A DNA stretch of 42,313 bases from contig NZ_BAJU01000023.1 in the NCBI RefSeq assembly GCF_000613865.1, positions 1-42,313 on the forward strand, written 5' to 3'. The stretch comes from Acetobacter okinawensis JCM 25146 (GTDB lineage Bacteria; Pseudomonadota; Alphaproteobacteria; Acetobacterales; Acetobacteraceae). The first letter of the stretch is position 1. Each line of letters starts with the position of its first letter. Below, piece after piece: positions 8,067-17,406 of the stretch. The notes under the pieces are model-generated. The model did no database searches. It was not told the origin of the DNA and worked only from the letters and a program-made list of their open reading frames with translations. Position numbers and translations under genes: made by a program.

Positions 8067-8903
8067 GTGACTATTCCTGAACTAACCCTGAACGATGGCC
8101 GGAGCTTTCCACTTATAGCTTTTGGTACATACAAACTGAACGGTGCGGCAGGCGTGCAGGGTATGCTCAGCGCGCTCGACGTCGGTTACCGCGCGCTCGA
8201 CAGCGCTTTTAATTACGAGAACGAAGGTGCCGTGGGCCAGGCGGTGCGCCAGAGCGGGCGCCCGCGTGAGGAATTGAGCATTGCCTCCAAACTGCCCGGA
8301 CGCCACCACAAGTATGATGAGGCCCTGAGCTGCATTGAGGAATCCCTCTACCGTGCTGGGCTGGACTACTATGACCTGTATTTTATCCACTGGCCCAACC
8401 CCAAACAGGGGCTGTACGTGGAGGCATGGCAGGCCCTGATTGAGGCACAGAAGCGCGGTTATGTGCGCTCCATTGCCGTATGTAACTTTCTGGCTGACCA
8501 TCTGGACAAGCTCAAGGCCGAGACCGGCGTGCTGCCAACCATCAACCAGATCGAGCTTTCGCCCTACTTCCCGCAGGACGAAATGCGGGCGTACCACCAG
8601 AAGCACGGCATTGTGACCGAGGGCTGGAGTCCGATCGGGCGTGGCGGCAAAATTCTGTCTGATGACCTGATTGCACGTATTGCCAAGCGGCTTGGCAAAA
8701 CTCCAGCACAGGTGGTGTTGCGCTGGCATGTGCAGGTTGGTTCCGTACCCATACCCAAAGCGGCCCACCGTGAACGCCAGATTGAGAACATGTCTGTGTT
8801 TGACTTTGAACTGACTGATCAGGACATGCGCGATATTGCCACACTGGCCCGCCCAGACGGGCGCTCTTTCGGTCAGGACCCCGCGACCTACGAGGAATTC
8901 TGA
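8067..8903 (+). CDS. Aldo/keto reductase (2,5-diketo-D-gluconate reductase-like)
   Basis: This 278-residue TIM-barrel oxidoreductase has the AKR catalytic set: Asp and Tyr in D-S-A-F-N-Y, Lys in S-K-L-P-G-R and His in F-I-H-W-P. The NADPH-binding end V-P-I-P-K-A-A-H-R-E-R is also present. Start chosen as GTG 8067 because AAGGAG sits at 8052-8057, nine bases before it, and the protein then begins T-I-P-E-L-T-L-N-D-G like the family. It reduces aldehydes or ketones with NADPH in the cytoplasm. Its place after the amine operon and before an aldehyde dehydrogenase suggests aldehyde disposal; natural substrate unknown. Confidence 0.88.
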   Translation: MTIPELTLNDGRSFPLIAFGTYKLNGAAGVQGMLSALDVGYRALDSAFNYENEGAVGQAVRQSGRPREELSIASKLPGRHHKYDEALSCIEESLYRAGLDYYDLYFIHWPNPKQGLYVEAWQALIEAQKRGYVRSIAVCNFLADHLDKLKAETGVLPTINQIELSPYFPQDEMRAYHQKHGIVTEGWSPIGRGGKILSDDLIARIAKRLGKTPAQVVLRWHVQVGSVPIPKAAHRERQIENMSVFDFELTDQDMRDIATLARPDGRSFGQDPATYEEF

Positions 8904-9269
8904 AAAAACACAACCAGAGGTGCAGGGGGCTGAACGCCCCCAAATATGCATAGTACTGGTTTTTTAAGCGGTTTTTCATATCCTCTTCTCCCATCACCCT
9001 GTGCCTGTTCCGGCCGGGGTATGGTGGGGTTGCTCACAGCATTTGTTTGTCTGCGCGTTATGCCTGAACAGGCCCATACCCACGGTGTGCATTGTCCACC
9101 TGGCTATGGCGCAGCGCATGCCTCAAGCCACCACATGCTGCACCTGCAATGCCAGTATAGCCAATGGCCAATGTGTGAAATAGACAGACAGAACCAGCAT
9201 GTTTTGCCACACACCCACGCACAGGCTCCCGCGCCATAATAACTGCAACAGTTAAGGATTATATTGGAA
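8904..9269. other. Intergenic region between aldo/keto reductase and aldehyde dehydrogenase
   Basis: About 366 bases without a convincing gene. It holds a GGGGGC-TGAAC-GCCCCC hairpin right after the reductase. The only open frame on the plus strand (8946-9239) has a His/Cys-rich, low-complexity product and no good ribosome binding site. No clear operator was recognised; the dehydrogenase promoter should lie here. Confidence 0.5.
8925..8941 (+). terminator. Hairpin after the aldo/keto reductase
   Basis: Stem GGGGGC / GCCCCC with loop TGAAC, starting 22 bases after the stop codon. Only a short AT-rich stretch follows, so termination is possible but not certain. Confidence 0.35.
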
Positions 9270-10713
9270 ATGTCTTTGAAAAAACACGAGCTGTTCATCA
9301 ATGGCCAATGGGTCAAGCCTGAATCGGGTGCGTATGTCACCATTACAAATCCTGCCAACGGGGTGGATGTGGCAGCAGCAGCCAAGGGGAGCGTGCAGGA
9401 TGTGGACAGGGCGGTTGCTGCTGCCCGCAAGGCTTTTGGGCCATGGAGTGCAAAAACGGCTTCTGCACGGGCGGATTATCTGTATGCGCTGGAGCGCGCG
9501 GTGGTGCGTGAGCGCGAAAAACTGGCCATCACCATTACGTCGGAAATGGGCAAACCCATTACAGAAGCGCGGATGGAGGTGGATTTTGCAGCAGGCCTTT
9601 TACGCTTTGCAGCCGAAAACACACGCCGCCTGCAAGGAGAGATCATTCCGGCCGAGCTCGAGGGGGAAAAAATTCTCATCGACCGTGTCCCTCATGGCGT
9701 TGTGGGGGCCATTGCTGCGTGGAACTTCCCGCTTGCCCTGTGCGCGCGTAAAATTGGCCCGGCTCTGGCTGCGGGCAACACCATTGTTGTCAAACCGCAC
9801 GAGCTAAGCCCGCTTAGCGCACTAGCGCTGGCGGCTCTGGCGCAGGAGGTCGGCCTGCCCGAAGGTGTGCTGAACATTGTAACCGGGGATGGCCCGGATG
9901 TAGGCGTACCACTGGTGGCCCACGCGGATGTGCCGCTGATCACCATGACTGGCTCCACCTGCGGGTAAAAAAATCATGGCCGCCGCTGCCGAACATCTGA
10001 AGGAGGTGCGGCTTGAGCTAGGGGGCAAGGCGCCGTTTATTGTTATGGAGGATGCGGACATAGACGCAGCAGTGGAGGCGGCGGTCAGTGCACGCTTTTT
10101 TAACTGTGGTCAGGTCTGTACTGCCAACGAGCGCACCTATGTGCACGAGGCGGTGTACGATCGTTTTGCCAAAAGCCTGCGTGCACGTATGGAAAAACTC
10201 AAAGTGGGCGACCCCCTGCATGAGAGCACGGACATGGGGCCAAAGGTCAGCCTGACAGAGTTGGAAAAAGTGGACGCCATGGTGCAGAAGGCCGTTGCAC
10301 AGGGGGCTACACTCGAACTGGGTGGGCACCGGCTGCAAGGTGGCGCGTATGATCGCGGCACCTATTACGCCCCCACACTGCTGAGCAACGTCCGCCACGG
10401 TATGGACATTGTGCACGACGAGGTGTTTGGCCCCGTTTTATCCCTGCTCAAGGTGCGGGATTTTGATGAGGCCCTTAAACTGGCGAACGAGAGCCAGTAT
10501 GGCCTGTCGGCCTACCTGTTTACCAAAGATCTGGGCCGGGTGCTGCGTATGACGCGCGAACTGGAGTTTGGCGAGGTGTACGTCAACCGCGGTGCGGGTG
10601 AGGAGCCACAGGGCTTCCACCATGGTTACAAAAATAGCGGTCTGGGTGGGGAGGACGGGCAGCACGGGCTGGAAGCCTATGTGCGGACCAAGACCATTTA
10701 CCTCAACGCCTGA
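9270..10713 (+). CDS. NAD-dependent aldehyde dehydrogenase, AldA (lactaldehyde dehydrogenase)-like (frameshifted)
   Basis: The product has N-terminal G-Q-W-V-K-P, W-N-F-P, K-P-H-E-L-S-P, then M-T-G-S-T, L-E-L-G-G-K-A-P-F-I-V, the catalytic Cys in N-C-G-Q-V-C, and E-V-F-G-P-V-L. The end (G-F-H-H-G-Y-K-N-S-G-L-G-G-E-D-G-Q-H-G-L) resembles E. coli AldA. The frame breaks at 9960-9965, between G-S-T and A-G-K-K-I-M. The break is a net loss of two bases, easily explained by loss of one GC unit from TGCGCGGG. ATG 9270 is preferred over an upstream TTG. It oxidises aldehydes to acids and probably serves aldehydes from amine oxidation. Confidence 0.88.
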
Positions 10714-10734
10714 TAGATCCCGGCGTGAAGTTCT

Positions 10735-10763
10735 GCCGCCTCCGCTATGGTGCAGGAGGCGGC
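10735..10763. terminator. Hairpin between convergent aldehyde dehydrogenase and cytochrome genes
   Basis: GCCGCCTCC (10735-10743) and GGAGGCGGC (10755-10763) form a perfect 9-bp stem with an 11-base loop in the 59-bp convergent gap. No T-run on either side. It may act as a bidirectional transcription barrier. Confidence 0.4.
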
Positions 10764-10772
10764 GGGTGCGGG

Positions 10773-12064
10773 CTAGTTGGCCCGCTTGGCGTCCTGCACG
10801 GCCTGCTCCATGTTATGGGGCGTGGCGGTGGTAAAATGGGTCATGACAAAACTGGCAATATCCGCCAGGTCCCTATCACTCAGTCCCCCACCGACAAAAT
10901 GCGGCATGATCTGCACACCCGTTGCGGTCTGCATGCCGCTCCCCTGCACCAGCACCTGCACAAGGTTACGCCCGTTATCCGCCCCCAGTGAGCGCGCCCC
11001 CGTTATGGTGGCAAAGCTGGACTGGCGGCCCGTGCCATCGGCCATGTGGCAGCCTGCACAGGTGGAGGCATACAGGCGTGCGCCGCGTGTGTTCTGCGGG
11101 AGAGCGGCATCACCCGCAGGGGGTGTTGTGCGCTCCAGCGCATCTTCCGCCGTGTGCAGGGGGGGGATGCTGCGCAGATAAACCACCATGGCGTGAATGT
11201 CCGGGGCACTCAGGTAGCGCAGGCTATGGCCCACCACATCGGCCATATCCCCCGTTGCCGTGCCATGCCCATCGGCATGACCGGTGGACAGGTACTGGGC
11301 CAGTTCCGCATCACTCCATGCGCCCAGTCCGCTCTGGCGGTCAGATGTCAGGTTATAGGCACGCCAGCCGTTGATGATATTGCCACCCAGTGCCCGGCTG
11401 CTGTCCAGCCGAAGGTGCGGGTGCGTGGGGTATGGCAATCTCCACAATGGCCAGGCCCTTCCACCAGATACCGCCCCCGGTTCCATTCCGCCGACTGGGC
11501 GGGGTCATCCGCATAGCTGGCGGCGGGGCCGTTGAGCATGTTCCAGAACACCATGAGCGAGCGGATTGAGAACGGAAAATGAATGGTATTTGCAGGTGTT
11601 TTCTGGCTGGATGGGGGCAGGGTCGCCAGATAGGCGCGTATGTCCCTGACCTCTTCATCGCTCATGCGGGCGTAGGCAGTGTAGGGCATGGCGGGGTAAA
11701 GGCGCTTGCCATGGGGGGACACGCCTTTGCGCACCGCGCTGACAAACTGCTCATCAGTCCATGCGCCAATGCCTGCGGTTTTGTCCGGTGTAATGTTGGG
11801 TGCATACATCACCCCAATCCCCGGCAGGCTGAAGGCCCGCCCACCTGCGTAAGGTGTTCCCCCTTCGGCTGTGTGGCAGACCTCGCAGTCTGCGGCGCGG
11901 GCCAGGTAGCGCCCTTTTTCCACGTTGGGTGGCAGTGGGGTGGCGTGGGCATGGGGTGCGGGCACAAACATGGCGGCAGCACCAACAACGCCGCCAACGA
12001 GCGCACCGCACATGGCACGCGGCAGGCCGGACAAAAAAGAAGATATGTGCATGAAGTTACGCAT
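10773..12064 (-). CDS. Triheme cytochrome c subunit of the aldehyde dehydrogenase complex (frameshifted)
   Basis: From ATG 12064 (AAGGAG six bases upstream) a signal sequence ends near A-P-H-A-H-A. Three heme c sites follow: C60-E-V-C-H64, C207-G-D-C-H211 and C-A-G-C-H in the last third. The frame breaks at 11409-11410; one more C on the plus strand (TTC-GGG-CTG on the coding strand) joins R-T-F-G to L-D-S-S-R-A-L-G-G and gives about 430 residues. This is the triheme subunit type of membrane-bound dehydrogenases of acetic acid bacteria (AldG/AdhB-like). It passes electrons from the Mo enzyme to ubiquinone. Confidence 0.85.
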
Positions 12065-14287
12065 CAGCTGCTCCTTGCCAGCCGTCGCATTGCGTGCAGA
12101 AAGCAGAGGCAGTGTGCGGTAGCGCCGCCCCTGTGCCGCGGCCATGGCGTTGGCCAGCACGGGGGCTGCTGCTGCGGTGCCAACCTCGCCAATGCCGCCG
12201 GGGTCTTCCGTGCTGGGTATAAGGAAGACGTCAATTTTGCGCGGGGCCTCGTTCATGCGCATGATACGCCATGTGTTGAAGTTGGTCTGCTGTACCCGTC
12301 CGTTTTTAAGTGTAATCTCGTTATAAAGAGCGGCGCTAAAGCCAAAGATCAGCCCCCCTTCAATCTGGGAGATAACCTGATCGGGGTTGATAACGCGCCC
12401 GCAATCGACCGCAGCGCACACGCGGTGGATAATCACGTTGTCCGGGTCGGGCATTTCCACCTCTGCAATGCTGGCCATGTAGGAGCCAAAGGCAAACTGC
12501 GCGGCCACACCGCGTGCGCGGCCCGGTGGCAGGGGTGTGTTCCAGCCTGCCTCCTGTGCAACCCGGTCCAGCACGGCAAGGGCGCGGGGGTTCTGGGCCA
12601 GCATGGCGCGGCGGTAGGCCACGGGGTCTGCCCCTGCGCGCTGGGCCAGCTCATCTATAAAGCCTTCCACCACAAACAGCCCGCGTGTGCCGCCAACGCC
12701 GCGCCACCATGCGGTTATAATGCCGGGGGCTTCGCGCCGGGCAAATTCCAGCCGGTAGGCGGGGTAGCTGTAAGGGGTTATGACCGTGGCGACCGAAAGG
12801 TCCTCGTCATACCCATCCTTGGTCAGTTCTGGCGGGTCCCAGCGGGCAACAACCGCAGGGCCGACAATGCGGTGCGTCAGTGCGGTTATAAAGCCTTTGT
12901 CATCGAGAGCCGCACTCATCTGGTCCACATAGGCGGGGCGGTAGCGGTCGCGCGTCAGGTCTTCCTCACGGCTCCAGATGATTTTGAGCGGGTAGGGAAC
13001 CTGCCGGGCAAAATCCACGCACTGGGTAACATATTCATGCTCCAGCCTGCGGCCAAATCCCCCGCCAATATACTGGCAGTGCACCATAACCTTGTCTTTG
13101 GGCAGGCCCGTCAGTTCCACTGCCGTGTCCCGCGCGCGGTCGGCAATCTGGGTGCCGGTCCATATGTCGCATCCATCGGGGCGCACATGGGCGGTGCAGT
13201 TTATGGGCTCCATGGGGGCATGGGCCAGCAGGGGCTGCTGGTATGTGGCGGTGTGCGTGGCATGGGCACGGGCGATAATGGCCGGGGCATCGCCTTTTGT
13301 GTTGGCCACAATGGCGGGGCCGGTCAGCCCGTCGTGCAACTGCTCGTAAATGGTCTGGGTGTTGATGTGGGCGTTAGGGCCATCATGCCAGTGTGGCTTG
13401 AGTGCGCGCAGGCCTTTGCGGGCTGCCCAGTAATGGTCAGCCACAACGCAAACGGTGTTGTTCTGCGCATTGACCAGCACGGCCTGCACACCACGGATGG
13501 CAAGGGCTGCTGCCTTGTTCATGCCCCCCAGTGTGCCGCCTTCTACCGGGCAGGCGGCCACGGTGCCGATTTTTTGCCCCGGCACCTGAATGTCCATGCC
13601 AAACACCGCGCGCCCCTGCACCTTTGCCACACTATCCACACGGTGTTGGGCGTGGCCGACAAGTGTGTAGGTGCTCGGGTCCTTGAGTGCTGGTTTTTGT
13701 GGCACGGGCAGGGTTGCCGCCTGTGCCGCAACTGCGCCAAAGCTCAGGCTGCGGCCAGTGGGTGTATGGATGATGGTGGCGGAGCGTGTGGTGCACTCGG
13801 CCGGGTTGGCCTGCCAGCGGGTGGCTGCGGCCTGCACCAGCATGCTGCGTGCCGCAGCCCCTGCCTGACGCAGGGGGAGCCACTCGGTCATGACCGAGGT
13901 GGAGCCTCCGGTAATTTCGGCCCCGCCACCCGGCGGGGCGGCCTCAATGGCGACCTGCGCCATATCCACGCCCAGTTCCTCGGCAAGGAGCATGACGGAG
14001 CCGGTGTAAATGCCCTGTCCCATTTCCACATTGGGGAGAATCAGGGTGATGCGGTTGTCTGCTGCAATGCGGATATAGGCATTGGGGGCAAAGGCCGACG
14101 GGGCGTTTTCAACCAGCAGGCCCTGTTCGGGGCGGGGGGCGGACTGCGCCCGTCCGCTACGGGGTGTTGGCCAGAGAGTTGCCAGCAGAAGGGCTCCCCC
14201 GGCCCCGAGAACCTGCCTGCGGCTGGCCCGCGCCGGAGTGTGAGTGGCGTGAGGTGCCGGTGTGCCGGTGGTGGCGTGCGTGGTCAT
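12065..14287 (-). CDS. Molybdopterin-binding large subunit of aldehyde oxidoreductase (IorB/AldH-like)
   Basis: The xanthine-oxidase-type Mo subunit starts with a Tat leader (S-R-R-Q-V-L-G at about 23-29). It carries E-M-G-Q-G, G-G-G-F-G-R-R, W-R-G-V-G-G-T-R-G and the final G-G-I-G-E-V-G-T with the catalytic Glu. It resembles isoquinoline 1-oxidoreductase beta and AAB aldehyde dehydrogenase large subunits. The start ATG 14287 overlaps the small-subunit stop (ATGA). As written, the frame has no stop and runs straight into the cytochrome from 12064. A TGATG at 12066-12062 in another frame suggests that the original stop was lost by an indel near the end. Substrate inferred to be an aldehyde. 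Confidence 0.85.
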
Positions 14288-14745
14288 GCCAGTGCTCCCG
14301 CAGCGTGGTGGACAGCCGCACGGATGCGCATATAGGTTCCGCAACGGCACAGATTGGCGGACAGGGCGCTGTCTATCTGCTCATCTGTCGGGTGGGGGAC
14401 GGTGCGCAGCAGGGCAATGGCGGCCATAATCTGCCCGGGCTGGCAATAGCCGCACTGTACCACGTCCAGCGCGATCCATGCCGCCTGCACGGCTTTGACC
14501 ACCGGGTCGGTCGGGTCCACCCCTTCCAGCGTGCTGATGGGCTGCTCCCCGATCAGGCCTACCGGCAGGTTGCATGCCCGTACAGCCTGCCCGTTCATAT
14601 GCACGGTGCAAGCACCGCACTGGGCTATGCCACAGCCGAATTTGGTGGCGTTCATGCCCAGAACATCGCGTAGAACCCAGAGCAGGGGGGTGTCCGGGTC
14701 CACGTCCACCTGGTGGGGTTGTCCGTTTATGTTCAGGCTTAGCAT
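14284..14745 (-). CDS. (2Fe-2S) small subunit of aldehyde oxidoreductase (IorA/AldF-like)
   Basis: The 153-residue protein has the plant-type ferredoxin cluster motif C38-G-I-A-Q-C43-G-A-C46 and the second cluster motif C-G-Y-C-Q-P-G with C-R-C-G near residues 98-136. These are the two [2Fe-2S] sites of xanthine-oxidase-family small subunits. It has no signal peptide; such subunits are normally exported together with the Tat-tagged Mo subunit. It is the first gene of the three-gene unit reading leftward and is coupled to the large subunit by ATGA. It passes electrons from the Mo centre to the triheme cytochrome. Confidence 0.92.
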   Translation of the reverse strand: MLSLNINGQPHQVDVDPDTPLLWVLRDVLGMNATKFGCGIAQCGACTVHMNGQAVRACNLPVGLIGEQPISTLEGVDPTDPVVKAVQAAWIALDVVQCGYCQPGQIMAAIALLRTVPHPTDEQIDSALSANLCRCGTYMRIRAAVHHAAGALA

Positions 14746-15160
14746 GGGGGCTCCTTGGGGGTGGTGGTGGGTGTAAATGTAGTGGAATTGATTTGTTTCC
14801 GAAATGGCAATTTTGGAGAATGGGTCCGGTTTTTTTGGAAAATTATCTGTATATTCAAGAATATGTTCGTGTGCCGTGCAGCATGGGTTGCGCGCCCGTT
14901 ACAGGCACGGCGCTGGCACATGGGGCTACCAGAACAGAAGGGTCACGGGTCAGGAATATGCTTGAAAGCCTGAGAGCTGCCCTGCCAAGCCCCCACACCT
15001 GCTGGATTACAAAAAGCGGGTATGATGCCGCCTGTGCAACCGGGCGCGATGACGGTGGGCCGGGGCCCTATGCCGGAGTGACAGGTGTGTTAACCTGTGG
15101 GGTAAGGGGGCTGTAAAACCCGCAATTTTTCAAGGAAATAAAGCAACAGAACAAGGCGGT
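14746..15160. other. Intergenic region upstream of the aldehyde oxidoreductase operon
   Basis: About 415 bases without a gene I can support. It should hold the promoter of the leftward Mo-enzyme operon. The half nearer that operon is AT-rich and contains a perfect palindrome at 14851-14864; the half nearer the tRNA shows nothing recognisable. Confidence 0.5.
14851..14864. promoter_or_regulatory. Perfect palindrome ATATTC-AA-GAATAT, operator candidate
   Basis: Six-base arms with a two-base spacer in an AT-rich stretch, 106 bases before the small-subunit start. Its place suits a regulator site for the aldehyde oxidoreductase operon. No regulator family can be named from it. Confidence 0.3.
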
Positions 15161-15236
15161 TGGTGGAGCTGAGGGGAATCGAACCCCTGACCTCCTCATT
15201 GCGAACGAGGCGCTCTCCCATCTGAGCTACAGCCCC
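15161..15236 (-). tRNA. tRNA-Ala (anticodon CGC)
   Basis: The reverse strand folds into a full cloverleaf. The acceptor is GGGGCTG paired with CAGCTCC plus encoded ACCA; the D arm is GCTCAGATGGGAGAGC; the anticodon arm is CCTCG-TTCGCAA-TGAGG; the T arm contains GGTTCGATTCC. Anticodon CGC reads the Ala codon GCG. Length is 76 nt including CCA. Confidence 0.95.
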
Positions 15237-15355
15237 GCCTGTTTGTCAGGCAGTGGTTTACAGGGCTTACGATTTTTCTGTCAAGCTGTATTGTAGGGCG
15301 TATAACCAAGGGTGGTATGCCCTCTGGGCTGATCGTAAGGAGCTGGTTTTATATC

Positions 15356-15658
15356 GTGTTTGTGTTTTCGCTTTTCATGGTGCTGACGCGGATACTGGAG
15401 ATTTACTGCTGGATTCTCCTTATATCCTGTATTTTTGTTAACCTGTATGCGTTTGGCATACTCGATAGCCGTAACCAGCTTGTCTGGAAGATTGGCATGT
15501 TCCTAGAGCGGTTGACCGAGCCTGTTCTGGCGCCGGTCAGGCGGGTGCTGCCAACACCCGGTGGGGTGGATTTTAGCCCCATGGTGGTGCTGCTGGGCAT
15601 TCAGTACGTCATTCAGCCGCTGCTGGCCGATGTATTCCGGGCATTGATCCTGCATTAA
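15356..15658 (+). CDS. YggT family membrane protein
   Basis: Two hydrophobic segments flank the family core: an E-I-Y-x-W-I-L-L helix, then F-G-I-L-D-S-R-N, E-R-L-T-E-P-V-L-A-P-V-R-R-V-L-P-x-P-G-G-V-D-F-S-P and a second helix ending I-Q-P-L-L. These motifs define YggT proteins, conserved inner-membrane proteins of unclear function. The start is uncertain: GTG 15356 lies 13 bases after AAGGAG (15337-15342), while ATG 15377 gives a shorter first helix and ATG 15317 lies before the Shine-Dalgarno. Followed by a strong terminator. Confidence 0.85.
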   Translation: MFVFSLFMVLTRILEIYCWILLISCIFVNLYAFGILDSRNQLVWKIGMFLERLTEPVLAPVRRVLPTPGGVDFSPMVVLLGIQYVIQPLLADVFRALILH

Positions 15659-15670
15659 CCGCCAGACCAT

Positions 15671-15706
15671 AAAAACCGCCAGACCTTTACAGGCTGGCGG
15701 TTTTTT
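15671..15706. terminator. Bidirectional rho-independent terminator
   Basis: AAAAACCGCCAG ... CTGGCGGTTTTTT with inner CCT/AGG pairing forms a long stem. T-run 15701-15706 serves the YggT gene, and the A-run 15671-15675 provides a T-run for the opposing small membrane protein gene. Confidence 0.85.
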
Positions 15707-15726
15707 AACGGATAATCCGCAAAAGC

Positions 15727-15903
15727 TCAGTGGTGAGCGTCCGGCGTGCCGTCTTTTTCAATGTGAGCCAGCGTGTAGCTGCTCATGATGACAACCGGAA
15801 CCAGGAACGCCACAACCGCAACGCCCAGAGCGGCGGTGTTGCCACCCAGCAGGTAAGCGATCAGGTCAAGACCCAGAAGTGTTACGCACAGATAAATGCC
15901 CAT
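15727..15903 (-). CDS. Small two-helix membrane protein, unknown function
   Basis: From ATG 15903 a 58-residue protein begins M-G-I-Y-L-C-V-T-L-L-G-L-D. It has two hydrophobic helices (about 2-18 and 24-42) and a charged, His-rich tail (H-I-E-K-D-G-T-P-D-A-H-H). The frame extends further upstream, but the added 30 residues do not look like part of the membrane protein. It ends just before a shared terminator, which supports a real transcript. No family recognised. Confidence 0.55.
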   Translation of the reverse strand: MGIYLCVTLLGLDLIAYLLGGNTAALGVAVVAFLVPVVIMSSYTLAHIEKDGTPDAHH

Positions 15904-16083
15904 TCCAAAAACCCTTTTGTAGCCTGTAAGGCAGGAGCTGCTGGTGTTCTGGCGGGGAATGCCTACTGTGCAGGACCTGCCGGATTCATTCACAAATCTG
16001 ACAGCGTCACACTACTCCTTTGGTTTTGAGGGTCAACAGCTATCTGTTGCATGGCATTGTGGCATTTTCGGGCGGTGTAGGGC

Positions 16084-16764
16084 CTAGCCCGTGCTTTTTG
16101 CCCTGCGTATGTCAACGTACAGAATGGCCAGCCACGGCAGGGGCCACAAAAAGGGCAGGGGGGCGTGCCATAGCAGGGCCAGCGCACCCAGCATGGCCCC
16201 GCAGGCAAACCCACCCCACGAGAGTGCGGGCAGCACAATGCTCCCCGCAGGAGGTGGGGCAACATTGCTCGCCCCGCAGCGTATGGCCAGAGCCGCAGCC
16301 AGTGCGGATGCACATTTGAGCATGTTGCTGGTAATCACCACGGTCTGGATGGCATTGCCCGAAAAACGCGATATGCCCTCGCCCTGCACCGCCATAAGGG
16401 CGGGGAGCAGCACCAGTTCGGTCAGGTGGGCGTGGCTGCCCGACTGTGCGGCCTGCACCACAAGCAGCAGGCAGGCCATAAGCCCGATGCCATAGGCGCT
16501 CCCCCACCGCAGGCGGGCAAGGCTTGCTATAAAAGCCGCACCAAAAAAAATGGCCAGAACACAGATCAGCAGCACTGCATGGTGGGTGTTGGCATGGGCT
16601 ATGGCGGCGGAAAGATGGGTGGTATTGCCGGTCATGGCGGAGGCGAACAGCCCGCCCAAATGGGCAAAACTCAGCGCATCAACATACCCCGCCAGAATGC
16701 CCAGCACCAGAATACGGCGGGCAGAAACAGCTACGGAAGGTATGGTGGGGGGCATGTCGGGCAT
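16084..16764 (-). CDS. YoaK/DUF1275 family membrane protein
   Basis: The 226-residue polytopic protein shows the DUF1275 signatures G-Y-V-D-A-L-S-F-x-H-L-G-G-L-F-A-S-x-M-T-G-N-T near residues 26-48, and M-A-V-Q-G-E-G near residues 123-129 followed by N-A-I-Q-T-V-V-I-T-S-N-M-L-K. About six transmembrane segments are visible. Function in the family is not established; it is often called an inner-membrane or transport-like protein. It is monocistronic here. Confidence 0.88.
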   Translation of the reverse strand: MPDMPPTIPSVAVSARRILVLGILAGYVDALSFAHLGGLFASAMTGNTTHLSAAIAHANTHHAVLLICVLAIFFGAAFIASLARLRWGSAYGIGLMACLLLVVQAAQSGSHAHLTELVLLPALMAVQGEGISRFSGNAIQTVVITSNMLKCASALAAALAIRCGASNVAPPPAGSIVLPALSWGGFACGAMLGALALLWHAPLPFLWPLPWLAILYVDIRRAKSTG

Positions 16765-16947
16765 GGTGTGTTCTGTGGTAGTCGCGCCATACTAGGTGAG
16801 CAAGGCAAAACAGGCACACTCACGCCCTTTTTCCGGTCATGGAGCAGGGGTGCTTTAAAAACCATAATCCTGCCACCAGATAGGGTTATGCAAAACAGCC
16901 CGCCCCCTCAATATCGGGCGGGTTCGGGAAGGGAAAAGAGAGAGCGT

Positions 16948-17352
16948 ATGACACTGCACCGCATGATAACTCTGGGGCTGGCGGGCGTTGTGGCCGCAAC
17001 AGTTGGAGCCACTGTTGTACAGGCCGAGCCGGGTGGCTGCCTTAAATACGGCGCGGCGGGCGCGGTTGGCGGGCATCTGGCCAACCACACCATGCTTGGC
17101 GCGACTGCCGGGTGTATAACAGGCATGTACCGCAGGCACGAATACCGTAAGGAAGCCCGGATCAAGGCCAAGCTCTATGATCAGGAGCACCCCGGAGCCA
17201 AAGGGACATACGAGCAGAAAGCCACGGCCTATGATGTGGAACACTCCACAACACCGGGTAGCGTGGCAGGCACCCCGCCAGCCAGTTCTGGCGCACCTGC
17301 GGCACAGCCCCCGCAGGGTCAACCAGCCGCGCAGGGTGCGGAGCACCTGTAA
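16948..17352 (+). CDS. Exported glycine-zipper-like small protein, unknown function
   Basis: ATG 16948 follows a purine-rich AAGAGAGAG stretch. The product (134 residues) has a signal peptide ending V-V-Q-A near residue 26. A Gly/Ala-rich segment (Y-G-A-A-G-A-V-G-G-H-L-A-N) resembles glycine-zipper proteins. A charged region R-R-H-E-Y-R-K-E-A-R-I-K-A and a Pro/Ala/Gln-rich low-complexity tail follow. It is probably periplasmic or outer-membrane associated. No specific family is recognised. Confidence 0.65.
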   Translation: MTLHRMITLGLAGVVAATVGATVVQAEPGGCLKYGAAGAVGGHLANHTMLGATAGCITGMYRRHEYRKEARIKAKLYDQEHPGAKGTYEQKATAYDVEHSTTPGSVAGTPPASSGAPAAQPPQGQPAAQGAEHL

Positions 17353-17406
17353 GCTGGTCACTGGTGCCTGAACAGGCGCATGGCCAGCAGGCGGGGTAGG
17401 CGCTGC

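Noticed and set aside
8946..9239. Possible 97-residue Cys/His-rich protein
   Set aside because: No ribosome binding site, no recognisable family, odd composition; treated as intergenic.
11579..14335. Very long plus-strand open frame opposite the Mo aldehyde oxidoreductase genes
   Set aside because: It is the mirror of a high-GC coding strand; its product is Gly/His/Cys-rich without any domain, while the opposite strand shows clear Mo-enzyme and cytochrome motifs.
14574..15116. Open frame upstream of the tRNA
   Set aside because: It overlaps the (2Fe-2S) subunit gene on the other strand and shows no protein-like pattern.
15161..15236. tRNA gene as an integration site of a genomic island
   Set aside because: No integrase and no repeated tRNA 3' end was seen nearby.
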